64,000 nucleotides of DNA from NCBI RefSeq assembly GCF_042654245.1, contig NZ_JBHSGI010000034.1:248001-312000 (forward strand), in the 5' to 3' direction. The position numbers and the translations under genes were made by a program. The notes beneath the pieces were generated by a model. That model did no database searches. It had not been told where the DNA came from and was given only the letters and a program-made list of their open reading frames with translations. Below are positions 33,704 through 41,662 of the stretch, one piece after another. The number at the start of each line of letters is the position of its first letter. Within the stretch, counting starts at the first letter, position 1. This stretch comes from Seohaeicola_A nanhaiensis. GTDB lineage: Bacteria; Pseudomonadota; Alphaproteobacteria; Rhodobacterales; Rhodobacteraceae.

Positions 33704-35317
33704 TTAGCCCTGAACCGAAGGCAGCGCCACCCCGGCGCGTTGCAGCGCATCCCAGATCTTGCCGTCGCGGCCATAGACGTCGCGGCGGAACTCGGTGCGC
33801 CCGCGTGCGTCGATCTCGGCGGTGCGATAGATCAGATGCACCGGCACGTGCTGTTCCAGATCGACCTTGGTCTCGCGTCCCGATTTCAGGATGTTCTGGA
33901 AAAAGCTCTGCGGATCCTCGGTCTGGACCGCCAGCAGCGCATAGGCAAAGTCGAACGGGTCGGCCAGACGGATACAGCCGTGCGAATAGGCGCGCACCTC
34001 GCGCGAGAACAGGTTCTTTGCCGGCGTGTCGTGCAGATAGATGTTGTTCGCGTTGGGGAACATGAACTTCACCTTGCCCAGCGCGTTGGCGTCGCCCGGT
34101 GCCTGGCGCATGTCGAAGGGGAAGTTGCGCGTGCTGAACTGGGTGAAATCCATGTTCGCGCGGTCCACCCGGCGGCCCCGGCTGTCGGTGATGATCAGAT
34201 GCCGTGCGGCGTTCGGATTGTTCTGCAGTTGCGGCAGATATTCCTTGACGATGATAGAGCGCGGCACATGCCAGCTCGGGTTGATGATCATGTGCTCCAT
34301 CTCGTCCGAGAATTCCGGACTGCGTCGGTCGCCCTGATCCATGCCGATCACCGAACGGGTCTCGAAGGTCACCCGGCCGTCATCGATGATCTTGGCGGTG
34401 AAATCGGTCATGTTCACCAGGATATGGCGCTTGCCGCGCGGGATGTTCATCCAGCGCTCGCGCTCCAGCGCGACGACGATGGATTTCAGCCGGTCATCGG
34501 CCGAGATGTTGATCTCGTCCACCGTTCCGGCCCCGGCCACACCATCCTCGAGCAGGCCATGGGCGTGCTGGAACACGCGCACCGCTTCTTCCAGCGCCGC
34601 GTCATAGTCGCGCGACACGCTGCGCTCCATGTATCCCATCGCGATCAGGCGGTTGCGCATCGCCACCACCGCGTCGCCGCTGTCGCCCGGCTTCAGGCTG
34701 TTGGCGGGAACGGTCGGGCCCCAGCCGCCCGCGGCGATCAGACGCTCGAAGCGGATCTTCTCCTTCATCAGCTCGCGGTATTCCGGGTTGTGCGGCGCGA
34801 GGCTGGCGAAATAGGCGCGCGGGTTGTTTGTCGACAGGCCCTTCAGCAACTCGGTGCCATCCCGGCGCGGCACTTCGCGCAGGATTCCGGCATCGATCTG
34901 CGAGGGAACCAGAATGCCCGAAGAGATGTCATGCGCGTAATGCAGGAAGGCCAGCGACAGCGCGACCTCGACCATGCCGATATCGCGCGTCGTATGTGCC
35001 GCCTTCATCTTGTTCAGCAGCCCGGCGGCATCGTAGCGCGAGGCCGGCAGACCATGCTTGTCGACATCGGCGAGGGCGGCCATCAACGCAGCGCGGCGGG
35101 CGGTGAAAACCTCGCCCTCGCCGGTCCAGAGCGGTGCGTAATTCGCCTGGCGATAAAAGGCGGCAACCTCGTCGTCCTGCGCGGCCGCTTCGGCGACTGC
35201 CTGTTTATAGGCGGTCACCTGCGCCTTTGCGGGCGTGGTGGGCACACCAAAGCTCATCGCCGCAAGCGCGATCACGGCGCAAGTATGGGTGGCGGTCCAT
35301 CGCATCTTCACGAACAT
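33704..35317 (-). CDS. L,D-transpeptidase (YkuD domain, YcbB-like)
   Basis: 537 residues. A signal peptide (about 1-32, ending AKAQ) leads to a scaffold domain (about 40-200). A peptidoglycan-binding repeat follows (LKPGDSGDAVVAMRNRLIAMGY, about 207-228), and then the YkuD catalytic domain (about 295-480) with active-site cysteine Cys448 in AYSHGCIRLADP. It makes 3-3 crosslinks in peptidoglycan or attaches proteins to it, in the periplasm. Size and order match E. coli YcbB/LdtD. It lies 37 nt upstream of the LpxD-like gene on the same strand and may share its transcript. Start ATG 35317 (a second ATG is at 35305). Confidence 0.93.
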   Translation of the reverse strand: MFVKMRWTATHTCAVIALAAMSFGVPTTPAKAQVTAYKQAVAEAAAQDDEVAAFYRQANYAPLWTGEGEVFTARRAALMAALADVDKHGLPASRYDAAGLLNKMKAAHTTRDIGMVEVALSLAFLHYAHDISSGILVPSQIDAGILREVPRRDGTELLKGLSTNNPRAYFASLAPHNPEYRELMKEKIRFERLIAAGGWGPTVPANSLKPGDSGDAVVAMRNRLIAMGYMERSVSRDYDAALEEAVRVFQHAHGLLEDGVAGAGTVDEINISADDRLKSIVVALERERWMNIPRGKRHILVNMTDFTAKIIDDGRVTFETRSVIGMDQGDRRSPEFSDEMEHMIINPSWHVPRSIIVKEYLPQLQNNPNAARHLIITDSRGRRVDRANMDFTQFSTRNFPFDMRQAPGDANALGKVKFMFPNANNIYLHDTPAKNLFSREVRAYSHGCIRLADPFDFAYALLAVQTEDPQSFFQNILKSGRETKVDLEQHVPVHLIYRTAEIDARGRTEFRRDVYGRDGKIWDALQRAGVALPSVQG

Positions 35318-35660
35318 TCTGTTGTGCCCTCTAAATCTGGTAGTTGGTCTATATCACATGTCCCTTAACAGAAAAGTTAGGAAATCACGGGATGGTGTCC
35401 ACTCACTATTCCGCCAGATCCGGGATTAGTTGCGGCAGGGCGATCTGTGGCAGGCGAAACGGCCACAGTGTGACAAATTTGCGCTCATGCGCAAGAATTT
35501 GCCGAAACTTGGGCGTGTCTAAAACTCGGACGATTCCGCTGTTGGCGCAGGATTCTCGCCGTGCCATAAACTGTGCACATCTGTGGGGATGGATGAACCG
35601 AACTGGCGCGTAACATCGCGCCTGGGCAGGATAAAACACCAGCGTACGGGACGACGCAGC
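35318..35660. other. Divergent promoter region without a gene
   Basis: 343 bp between the divergent L,D-transpeptidase and DUF882 genes. For the plus strand there is TTGGCG (35542-35547), a 17-bp spacer and CATAAA (35565-35570). On the minus strand a TATAGA lies in the AT-richer part near 35351-35356. A perfect TTGCGC/GCGCAA dyad (35479-35494) lies between them and could be an operator. Short in-frame readings here have no ribosome sites, and I do not call them genes. Confidence 0.45.
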
Positions 35661-36230
35661 ATGATGGACAGCAATAATCCGGGTCTTTCCCGGCGTGCCC
35701 TACTGGGCGTATTCGCAGCAACAGCAGTATCCGCAGCACCAACGTTTTCAAAGGCAGCCGGGTTCCTTCGGGGCGGCGGCGATGTCCGAAAGGTCCGGAT
35801 GTATTCCGGCCGCACGGGCGAACGTCTGGACATGGTCTATTGGGTCGATGGCCAATACATCAAGGAATCGCTGAACGAGATCACGCATTTCATGCGCGAC
35901 TGGCGGACCGACCAGACGAAGACGATCGACCCGCGCACGATCGACATCATGGCCGCAGCGCACAACCTGCTGGATGTCAACGAACCCTACATGATGCTTT
36001 CGGGCTATCGCTGCCCCGAAACCAACGCGATGCTCCGCTCGCGCTCGCGCGGGGTTGCCAAGAATTCGCTGCACATGCGCGGCCAGGCCGCCGATCTGCG
36101 GCTTGCCTCGCGCTCGGTCAGCCAGATGGCCCGCGCCGCCATGGCCTGCAGCGCCGGTGGAGTCGGCAAATACTCCCGCTCGAATTTCGTGCATATGGAT
36201 TGCGGCGTCGTGCGTCACTGGGGCGCCTGA
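35661..36230 (+). CDS. DUF882 (YcbK/M15-like) peptidoglycan-related protein, Tat exported
   Basis: 189 residues from ATG 35661 (ATG 35664 equally possible). A twin-arginine signal (LSRRALLGVFAATAVSAAP, about 9-27) precedes the domain. Conserved elements of the M15-like fold are visible: LSGYRCPETNAMLRS, SLHMRGQAADLRL (zinc His and Asp) and SNFVHMDCGVVRHW (last zinc His). Related proteins are predicted L,D- or D,D-carboxypeptidases acting on cell-wall peptides. Divergent neighbour of the L,D-transpeptidase, a common pairing that supports a cell-wall role. A clean terminator follows. Confidence 0.9.
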   Translation: MMDSNNPGLSRRALLGVFAATAVSAAPTFSKAAGFLRGGGDVRKVRMYSGRTGERLDMVYWVDGQYIKESLNEITHFMRDWRTDQTKTIDPRTIDIMAAAHNLLDVNEPYMMLSGYRCPETNAMLRSRSRGVAKNSLHMRGQAADLRLASRSVSQMARAAMACSAGGVGKYSRSNFVHMDCGVVRHWGA

Positions 36231-36272
36231 AGAGACTTGCGCCGCCGTCCCGCGGCGCATCCCTTTGCAACG

Positions 36273-36297
36273 GGCCCGGCAAGCGCCGGGCCTTTTT
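36273..36297 (+). terminator. Intrinsic terminator of the DUF882 gene
   Basis: GGCCCGGC (36273-36280) pairs perfectly with GCCGGGCC (36285-36292) around AAGC, followed by five T residues (36293-36297). Confidence 0.88.
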
Positions 36298-36300
36298 GTT

Positions 36301-37065
36301 TCAGGCCGTCAGCAGGTTCAGCGAGGCCGCCTTCTTCACCGCATGGGCGGTGGTCTGGGCATCAAGCGAATCCCGCGCCATCCGCAGGTGTTTCTCTACC
36401 GTCGCAATGGACAGACCCATGATGGTCGCGATGTCCTGAGTCGTCTTGCCCAGCGAATACCACTCCAGCGACTCGCGCTGGCGCGTGGTCAGCGGCCGGC
36501 GCAGGCCGGTGCGGGGCAGGGTGCCTACCCGCAGGTGCATCAGGTTGCAGAGCAGAACGATATCCGCCCCGACCCGTGCCCAAAGCGCATTTGCCGCCTC
36601 CTGATCCATGCCGTTCGAGGGGCTGAAGCCGATCACCCCTTTCATGCCCGGCACCACATCGTTCAGACTGCCCACGAAACCGGCGCTGAAGCCGAATTGC
36701 AGGTTCAGCTGGGCAATCCGCATCTGCTGCGCGCTCGGCGGCTTGCCGTATTGCACGATCGCTTCGGGCCAGCTGACAAAGCCGCTGTTGCGTTCGGCCC
36801 AGTCATAGGTCGGCGAATGCAGATAAAGCTCCTCTCCCAAGTAGATATCCGCATATTCCCGCGGCCCGCGATGCAGGATCAGCGCATCGCGCGGCTCGCC
36901 GATGATCCCCCGTTCGGGAAACCGGGTGGCGCCATAGATCATGTTGTCGAACCCATAGGCGCTCAGCGCATCCGCGAAGATCTCCCAGACAGCGGGTATC
37001 GTCGTGGCAGCGATGATGTCGGCGGTGACGGCAGTCAGCGCGCGCGGCCCTGGCACGTCCTGCAT
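36301..37065 (-). CDS. LuxR-family regulator with autoinducer-binding domain (LuxR solo)
   Basis: 254 residues from ATG 37065. The N-terminal domain (about 15-165) has the spacing of acyl-homoserine-lactone receptors. Counting from the TraR key residues W57, Y61, D70, P71 and W85, the equivalents here are Tyr71, Tyr75, Ser84, Pro85 and Trp99. The ligand-anchoring aspartate is therefore Ser and the first Trp is Tyr. The C-terminal helix-turn-helix (about 190-254) is standard: LTTRQRESLEWYSLGKTTQD, then STVEKHLR-like IATVEKHLRMARDSL. No luxI synthase lies nearby. The start is uncertain because AGGA is very close to the ATG. The gene follows the liv operon on the same strand. Confidence 0.88.
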   Translation of the reverse strand: MQDVPGPRALTAVTADIIAATTIPAVWEIFADALSAYGFDNMIYGATRFPERGIIGEPRDALILHRGPREYADIYLGEELYLHSPTYDWAERNSGFVSWPEAIVQYGKPPSAQQMRIAQLNLQFGFSAGFVGSLNDVVPGMKGVIGFSPSNGMDQEAANALWARVGADIVLLCNLMHLRVGTLPRTGLRRPLTTRQRESLEWYSLGKTTQDIATIMGLSIATVEKHLRMARDSLDAQTTAHAVKKAASLNLLTA

Positions 37066-37148
37066 ATCCTGATCCGGTTGTATGTCCCCATCCGGGTCAA
37101 GACTGCGCGCATTCCCAGCGTGGCGCAAGCGTTGATGGCACGCCGGCA

Positions 37149-38483
37149 CTACTTCTCGGGAATCAGGCCCCTTGGACTGAATCGCAGCACCAGCAGGAGG
37201 ACCAGCCCCATGGTAAACAGCCGCATATGCGCCGCGCTGCCCATCAGGTGGGTCTTCAGCCAATAGCCCTCGGGCATCCCCGAGGTGACCAGCTGCATCA
37301 GCCAGATCCCCCAGGGTTCGACCTGCACCCAGAGATACCAGATCAGGAACCCGCCCAGCACCGCGCCAAAGTTGTTGCCCGACCCGCCGACGATCACCAT
37401 CACCCAGATCAGGAAGGTAAACCGCAGCGGCTGATAAGTGCCCGGTGTCAGCTGGCTGTCCACCGTGGTCATCATCGCGCCCGCCAGCCCGCAGATCGCC
37501 GAGCCGAGCACGAAGATCTGGAGGTGCCGCCGGGTCACGTCCTTGCCCATGGCCTCAGCCGCGACCTCGTTGTCGCGGATCGCCCGCACCATCCGGCCCC
37601 AGGGGCTTTTCAGCGCCATCTGCGCCATCCACAGCAGGATCAGCAGCACGACGAGGAACATGAAGAAATAGAGCAGCTTGACATAGACCGTCGACCCCTC
37701 GACCGGATCGAACCCCCAGGAGGCCGCCGACGCGACAAAGCCCGGATCGGCCTGCAGGTCGATTTCGTAGGGCACCGGGCGCGGAATACCGACCACGTTC
37801 TTGACGCCCCGGCTCAGCCAGTCCTCGTTCTTCAGAACGGCGATGATGATCTCGGCAATCCCCAGCGTCGCGATGGCGAGGTAGTCCGACCGCAGCCCCA
37901 ACGCGGTCTTGCCGATCAGCCAGGCCGCGCCCGCGGCCAGCACGCCGCCGAACAGCCAGGCCAGGACCATGATCAGCCCGTAGTCGCGATAGTTCTCGCC
38001 GCCCGGATTGATGCCGCCCAGGTTGCCCTGCAGCGCCGGGTTGATCGCCTCCACCGCCTCGACCGCCGGGTCGAGCACGGCGCGGAAAATGAAGAACCCC
38101 GCCACCAGCACAACCGTGACGATCAGGCTGCGCTTCAGCCCCTTCTCCATCCGCTTCATCACCAGAACCGCGCCGATGATGGTGGCGGCGCCTAGCGCCA
38201 GCCCGGCGAGGATGCCAAGCCCCCCGGCCGACCATGCCTCTTTCACCGGCGGCATGCCGACCAGCACGGCCGCCAGCCCGCCCAGCGCGACGAAACCCAT
38301 GATCCCGACATTGAACAGCCCGGCATAGCCCCACTGCAGGTTGACCCCGATCGCCATGATGGCCGAAATCAGGCCCATGTTCAGGATCACCAGCGCCGAG
38401 TTCAGTCCCTGCTGAACCCCGACCAGCGCGATCAGCCCGGCCATGATGACAAAAAGGCCGACGTTCCGGATGGTGTCGTTCAT
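37149..38483 (-). CDS. livM: Branched-chain amino acid ABC transporter permease (LivM)
   Basis: 444 residues with about eleven hydrophobic segments. Family markers: LISAIMAIGVNLQWGYAGLFNVGIMGFVALGG, ALGLRSDYLAIATLGIAEII and the EAA-like cytoplasmic loop AIRDNEVAAEAMGKDVTRRHLQIFVLGSAI, then GGSGNNFGAVLGG and LRFSPRGLIPE at the end. Longer than minimal LivM because of an extra hydrophilic stretch around 155-175. Forms the channel with LivH. The start overlaps the livH stop by 4 nt (38480-38483). Last transport gene of the operon. Confidence 0.95.
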   Translation of the reverse strand: MNDTIRNVGLFVIMAGLIALVGVQQGLNSALVILNMGLISAIMAIGVNLQWGYAGLFNVGIMGFVALGGLAAVLVGMPPVKEAWSAGGLGILAGLALGAATIIGAVLVMKRMEKGLKRSLIVTVVLVAGFFIFRAVLDPAVEAVEAINPALQGNLGGINPGGENYRDYGLIMVLAWLFGGVLAAGAAWLIGKTALGLRSDYLAIATLGIAEIIIAVLKNEDWLSRGVKNVVGIPRPVPYEIDLQADPGFVASAASWGFDPVEGSTVYVKLLYFFMFLVVLLILLWMAQMALKSPWGRMVRAIRDNEVAAEAMGKDVTRRHLQIFVLGSAICGLAGAMMTTVDSQLTPGTYQPLRFTFLIWVMVIVGGSGNNFGAVLGGFLIWYLWVQVEPWGIWLMQLVTSGMPEGYWLKTHLMGSAAHMRLFTMGLVLLLVLRFSPRGLIPEK

Positions 38484-39490
38484 ACCGATTTCCCCTTGAA
38501 CAGGCCGGTGGGCTTGAACAGCAGCACGATCAGCAGGATCGCGAAGGACACCGCGAACTTGTAATCCGTGCTCATCAGCTGGACGAGGCTGTCAGGCTCC
38601 CATCCGCCGGGCGCCAGATAGCCCAGCACCTTCTTCCAGGCATAGGTCACCGTCACTTCCGAAAAGGCGATGACGAACCCGCCGGCGATGGCCCCCAGCG
38701 GGTTGCCCAGCCCGCCAACGATGGCCGCCGCGAAGATCGGCAGCAGCAGCTGGAAATAGGTGAAGGGCTTGAAGGTCTTGTCGAGGCCGTAAAGCACGCC
38801 CGCCACCGTGGTCAGCGCGGCGATGATCAGCCAGGTATAGGTCACCACCCGCTCGGGGTTGATGCCGGATAGCAGCGCCAGATCCTCATTGTCGGAATAG
38901 GCGCGCATCGACTTGCCGGTGCGCGTCTTGTTCAGGAACCAGAACAGCAGCGCCACCGCGATCACCGTGGTCACCACCGTGATCCCCTGCGAGGTGCGGA
39001 TCGACAGGCCTTCCTCGAGGCCTGTCCAGGCCTTGAAGTCCCGCGCCGAGATGATGAACCGCTCGCCATCGGCGAATTGCTGGTCGTCCGGCCCGATCAC
39101 GAAGCGGACGATGCCGTTCATGATGAACATCACGCCCAGGCTGACGATGACCAGGATGACCGGCTTGGCCTTCTGCTGCCGGTAAAAGCGATAGACCATC
39201 CGGTCGGTCGCCAGCAGCAGCGCCATTGTGGCTAGGATCCCGAAGGGCAGGGCCAGCAGGGCGGTGGGCATGACACCCAGGTGAATGCCCTTGGACTGCA
39301 TCCACCAGGTCACCAGGATCGTGATCATCGCACCAAAGGCCATCGTGTCGCCATGCGCGAAGTTCGAGAACCGCAGGATGCCATAGATCAGCGTCACCCC
39401 CAGCGCCCCCAGCGCCAGCTGGCTGCCATAGGCGACACCCGGGATCAGAACGTAATTCGAAACGGCGATCAGCGCGTTCAACGGGTCCAT
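38480..39490 (-). CDS. livH: Branched-chain amino acid ABC transporter permease (LivH)
   Basis: 336 residues with eight to nine membrane segments. LivH signatures: QLALGALGVTLIYGILRFSNFAHGDTMAFGAM, the cytoplasmic loop MRAYSDNEDLALLSGINPERVV, and FAAAIVGGLGNPLGAIAGGFVIAFSEV. It is 38 residues longer than typical LivH, mainly in a loop around 125-175. Starts directly after the stop of the small cysteine protein, with no spacer, so translation is coupled. Confidence 0.95.
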   Translation of the reverse strand: MDPLNALIAVSNYVLIPGVAYGSQLALGALGVTLIYGILRFSNFAHGDTMAFGAMITILVTWWMQSKGIHLGVMPTALLALPFGILATMALLLATDRMVYRFYRQQKAKPVILVIVSLGVMFIMNGIVRFVIGPDDQQFADGERFIISARDFKAWTGLEEGLSIRTSQGITVVTTVIAVALLFWFLNKTRTGKSMRAYSDNEDLALLSGINPERVVTYTWLIIAALTTVAGVLYGLDKTFKPFTYFQLLLPIFAAAIVGGLGNPLGAIAGGFVIAFSEVTVTYAWKKVLGYLAPGGWEPDSLVQLMSTDYKFAVSFAILLIVLLFKPTGLFKGKSV

Positions 39491-39871
39491 TCAGCTGGTC
39501 TCCAGGGTGCAGCGGCCGGTATGCGTCTGGGCCGAGGGAGTCATGAAATTGCCATGCAGCGACAGGAAGGCGGCGCCATTGGCGAAGATCGAGAGCAGGC
39601 CAGCGGCTCCGGCATCGGGGTCGATGTCGCTCGACACGAAATGCCGCGCGGTCTCCGAGCTGTCGAATTCGGTGAAGGTGCCCAGCGTCTCGTCTTTCAT
39701 CACCAGCACCCAGCCGGTCGGGGCAGGGGCCAGCGAGGCGCTGAAGGGCGCATCCGCCCCGCAATCCGAGGTGCCGCAGCCCTTGTCGAAGGTGCAGGTG
39801 AATTGCTCGGCGGCCAGCATGGACGGCATCAGAGCCAGAGCGGGCGCGAAATATCGCAGGCGCATCCTCAT
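39491..39871 (-). CDS. Small secreted four-cysteine protein inside the liv operon
   Basis: 126 residues. A signal peptide (about 1-21, ending LAAE) precedes a mature domain with four cysteines at 26, 32, 37 and 121, suggesting two disulfides in the periplasm. I do not recognise the fold. It lies between livF and livH: the start overlaps the livF stop by 4 nt (39868-39871), and the stop abuts the livH start. It is therefore co-translated with the transporter and keeps the strict spacing of an integral operon member. A role in the transport system is inferred from position only. M3 could be the true start. Confidence 0.8.
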   Translation of the reverse strand: MRMRLRYFAPALALMPSMLAAEQFTCTFDKGCGTSDCGADAPFSASLAPAPTGWVLVMKDETLGTFTEFDSSETARHFVSSDIDPDAGAAGLLSIFANGAAFLSLHGNFMTPSAQTHTGRCTLETS

Positions 39872-40692
39872 CCCCCCAGGAAACTCCGCCGGACTTCCGC
39901 GTCTTCAAGCAGCTCCTTGCCCGAACCCGTATGCGCGTTCCGCCCCTGCACCAGCACATAGCCTTTGTCGGCGATCTCCAGCGCCTGCCGGGCGTTCTGT
40001 TCCACCATCAGGATCGGGATGCCGGTTCGGCTGACCTCGATGATCCGGTCGAAGAGTTCGTCCATCACGATGGGCGAGACACCGGCGGTCGGCTCGTCCA
40101 GCATCAGCACCTTGGGCTTGGTCATCAGCGCGCGGCCCACCGCAACCTGCTGGCGCTGCCCGCCGGACAGTTCCCCGGCCGGCTGGCGGCGCTTGTCCTT
40201 CAGGATCGGGAACAGGTCATAGACCTGCGCCATCGTGTCCCGGAAATCGTCGGTGCGGATGAAGGCGCCCATCTCCAGGTTCTCCTCCACCGTCAGCGAG
40301 GTGAAGATGTTGCTGGTCTGCGGTACGAACCCCATACCCTTGATCACCCGGTCCTGTGGCGACAGGTCGGTGATGTCCTCGCCGTCCAGCCTAACGTGGC
40401 CGCCGTGCAGGTTGAGCATCCCGAAGATCGCCTTCATCGCCGTCGACTTGCCCGCGCCGTTAGGGCCGACGATCACCGCAATCTCGCCCCTGTCGACCGC
40501 GATGGTGCAGTCGGTCAGGATGTCCGGCCCCTTGCCATAGCCGCCGGTCATCGCCTCGCCCACCAGGAACGGGCCGCCCGGCGCGGCGCGGGCGCTGCCA
40601 CCCCTGCGAAATTCGGCCTCGCCCCCGGCGCGCGGATTGGCGATGGTGAAATCCTTGTTGCCGCGGTCGTCCTGATACGGATTGCCGCTCAT
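39868..40692 (-). CDS. livF: Branched-chain amino acid ABC transporter ATPase (LivF)
   Basis: 274 residues. Walker A GPNGAGKST, Q-loop FVPQTSNIF, signature ELSGGQRQQVAVGRALM and Walker B VLMLDEPTAG are all present, plus the LivF-type ending VEQNARQALEIADKGYVL. About 43 residues (rich in Gly, Ala, Arg) precede the usual LivF start at FLVGEAMTGGYGKG. I recall similar extensions in other Rhodobacteraceae LivF proteins. Together with LivG it powers uptake. The 55-bp repeat element lies between livG and this gene, 14 bp from the start codon, and its GAGGAAG tail may contribute to the ribosome site. Confidence 0.95.
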   Translation of the reverse strand: MSGNPYQDDRGNKDFTIANPRAGGEAEFRRGGSARAAPGGPFLVGEAMTGGYGKGPDILTDCTIAVDRGEIAVIVGPNGAGKSTAMKAIFGMLNLHGGHVRLDGEDITDLSPQDRVIKGMGFVPQTSNIFTSLTVEENLEMGAFIRTDDFRDTMAQVYDLFPILKDKRRQPAGELSGGQRQQVAVGRALMTKPKVLMLDEPTAGVSPIVMDELFDRIIEVSRTGIPILMVEQNARQALEIADKGYVLVQGRNAHTGSGKELLEDAEVRRSFLGG

Positions 40693-40705
40693 CCCCGCGC
40701 CCCTT

Positions 40706-40760
40706 CTTCCTCTTGCCGCAAATATCCTCGGGGGGTCCGGGGGGCAGACAGCCCCCCGGC
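40706..40760 (-). repeat. 55-bp 3'-end repeat element, copy A
   Basis: On the minus strand, after the livG stop, a CCGGGGGGC/GCCCCCCGG hairpin with a five-base loop is followed by CCCCCCGAGGATATTT and a GCAAGAGGAAG tail. Over 55 bp it differs from copy B (61293-61347) at only two positions. It keeps the order hairpin, core, tail relative to the upstream gene. Confidence 0.85.
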
Positions 40761-40777
40761 CTCCGTCGCCCGCGCGC

Positions 40778-41560
40778 TCACGTGCCCACCTTGTCGCGAT
40801 GCTTGAGCCCGGTGCCGAGATAGGCCTCGATCACATGCTCGTTCGCCTTGATCTCGGCCAGCGTGCCCTCGGCCAGCACCTTGCCCTCGGCCATGCAGAT
40901 CACCGGATCGCAAAGCCGTTCGATAAAATCCATGTCGTGCTCGATCACGACGAAGGTATAGCCACGCTCCTTGTTCAGCCGCAGGATGGCGTCGCCGATG
41001 GTGTTCAGCAGCGTCCGGTTCACCCCGGCGCCGACCTCGTCCAGGAAGACGATCTTCGCGTCCACCATCATCGTGCGCCCGAGTTCCAGCAGCTTCTTCT
41101 GCCCGCCCGAAATTTCGCCCGCCTTCTGGTCGGCCAGATGCGAGATGGTGAGGAAGTCCAGCACCTCGTCGGCTTTTGCCCGCAGCGCGCGTTCCTCCTC
41201 GGCGATCCGCTTGCGGCCGAACCAGGTGTTCCACAGCGACTCTCCCGACTGGTTGCCCGGCACCATCATCAGGTTCTCGCGGCAGCTCATCGAGCTGAAC
41301 TCATGCGCGATCTGGAAGGTGCGCAGCAGCCCCTTGTGGAACAGCTCATGCGGCGGCAGGCCGGTGATATCCTCGCCCGCCATGGTCACCTTCCCCGAGG
41401 TCGGTTGAAGAACCCCGGCGATCACGTTGAAAAGCGTGGTCTTTCCTGCGCCGTTTGGCCCGATCAGCCCGGTGATCGAGCCTTCGGCGATCGACAAAGT
41501 GGCACCGTCGACCGCATGAAAGCCGCCAAAGTGCTTGTGCACGTCATGGACGTCGATCAT
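40778..41560 (-). CDS. livG: Branched-chain amino acid ABC transporter ATPase (LivG)
   Basis: 260 residues. Walker A GPNGAGKTT, the LivG-type LLRTFQIAHEFSSMSCRENL, signature GEISGGQKKLLELGRTMM, Walker B KIVFLDEVGAGVN and the switch histidine in VVIEHDMDFIERLCD. The Walker B aspartate is followed by Glu-Val rather than Glu-Pro, common in LivG. It hydrolyses ATP for the importer. The ATG start at 41560 lies about 54 nt downstream of a strong hairpin that separates it from livJ. Confidence 0.95.
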   Translation of the reverse strand: MIDVHDVHKHFGGFHAVDGATLSIAEGSITGLIGPNGAGKTTLFNVIAGVLQPTSGKVTMAGEDITGLPPHELFHKGLLRTFQIAHEFSSMSCRENLMMVPGNQSGESLWNTWFGRKRIAEEERALRAKADEVLDFLTISHLADQKAGEISGGQKKLLELGRTMMVDAKIVFLDEVGAGVNRTLLNTIGDAILRLNKERGYTFVVIEHDMDFIERLCDPVICMAEGKVLAEGTLAEIKANEHVIEAYLGTGLKHRDKVGT

Positions 41561-41613
41561 CGCGTCCCCCTGTCATGCCGCCATTGTCCGGCGGTCATAT
41601 TATGGTTGTTGCC

Positions 41614-41643
41614 GGGGTCCCCGGGCGCATGGCCCGGGACCCC
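41614..41643 (-). promoter_or_regulatory. Hairpin between livJ and livG
   Basis: GGGGTCCC (41614-41621) pairs with GGGACCCC (41636-41643), extended inward by a CGGG/CCCG stem across a one-base bulge. No T-run follows on the minus strand. It probably protects the binding-protein message and limits read-through. Confidence 0.6.
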
Positions 41644-41662
41644 CGTGTTTCAGGTCCCGCGA

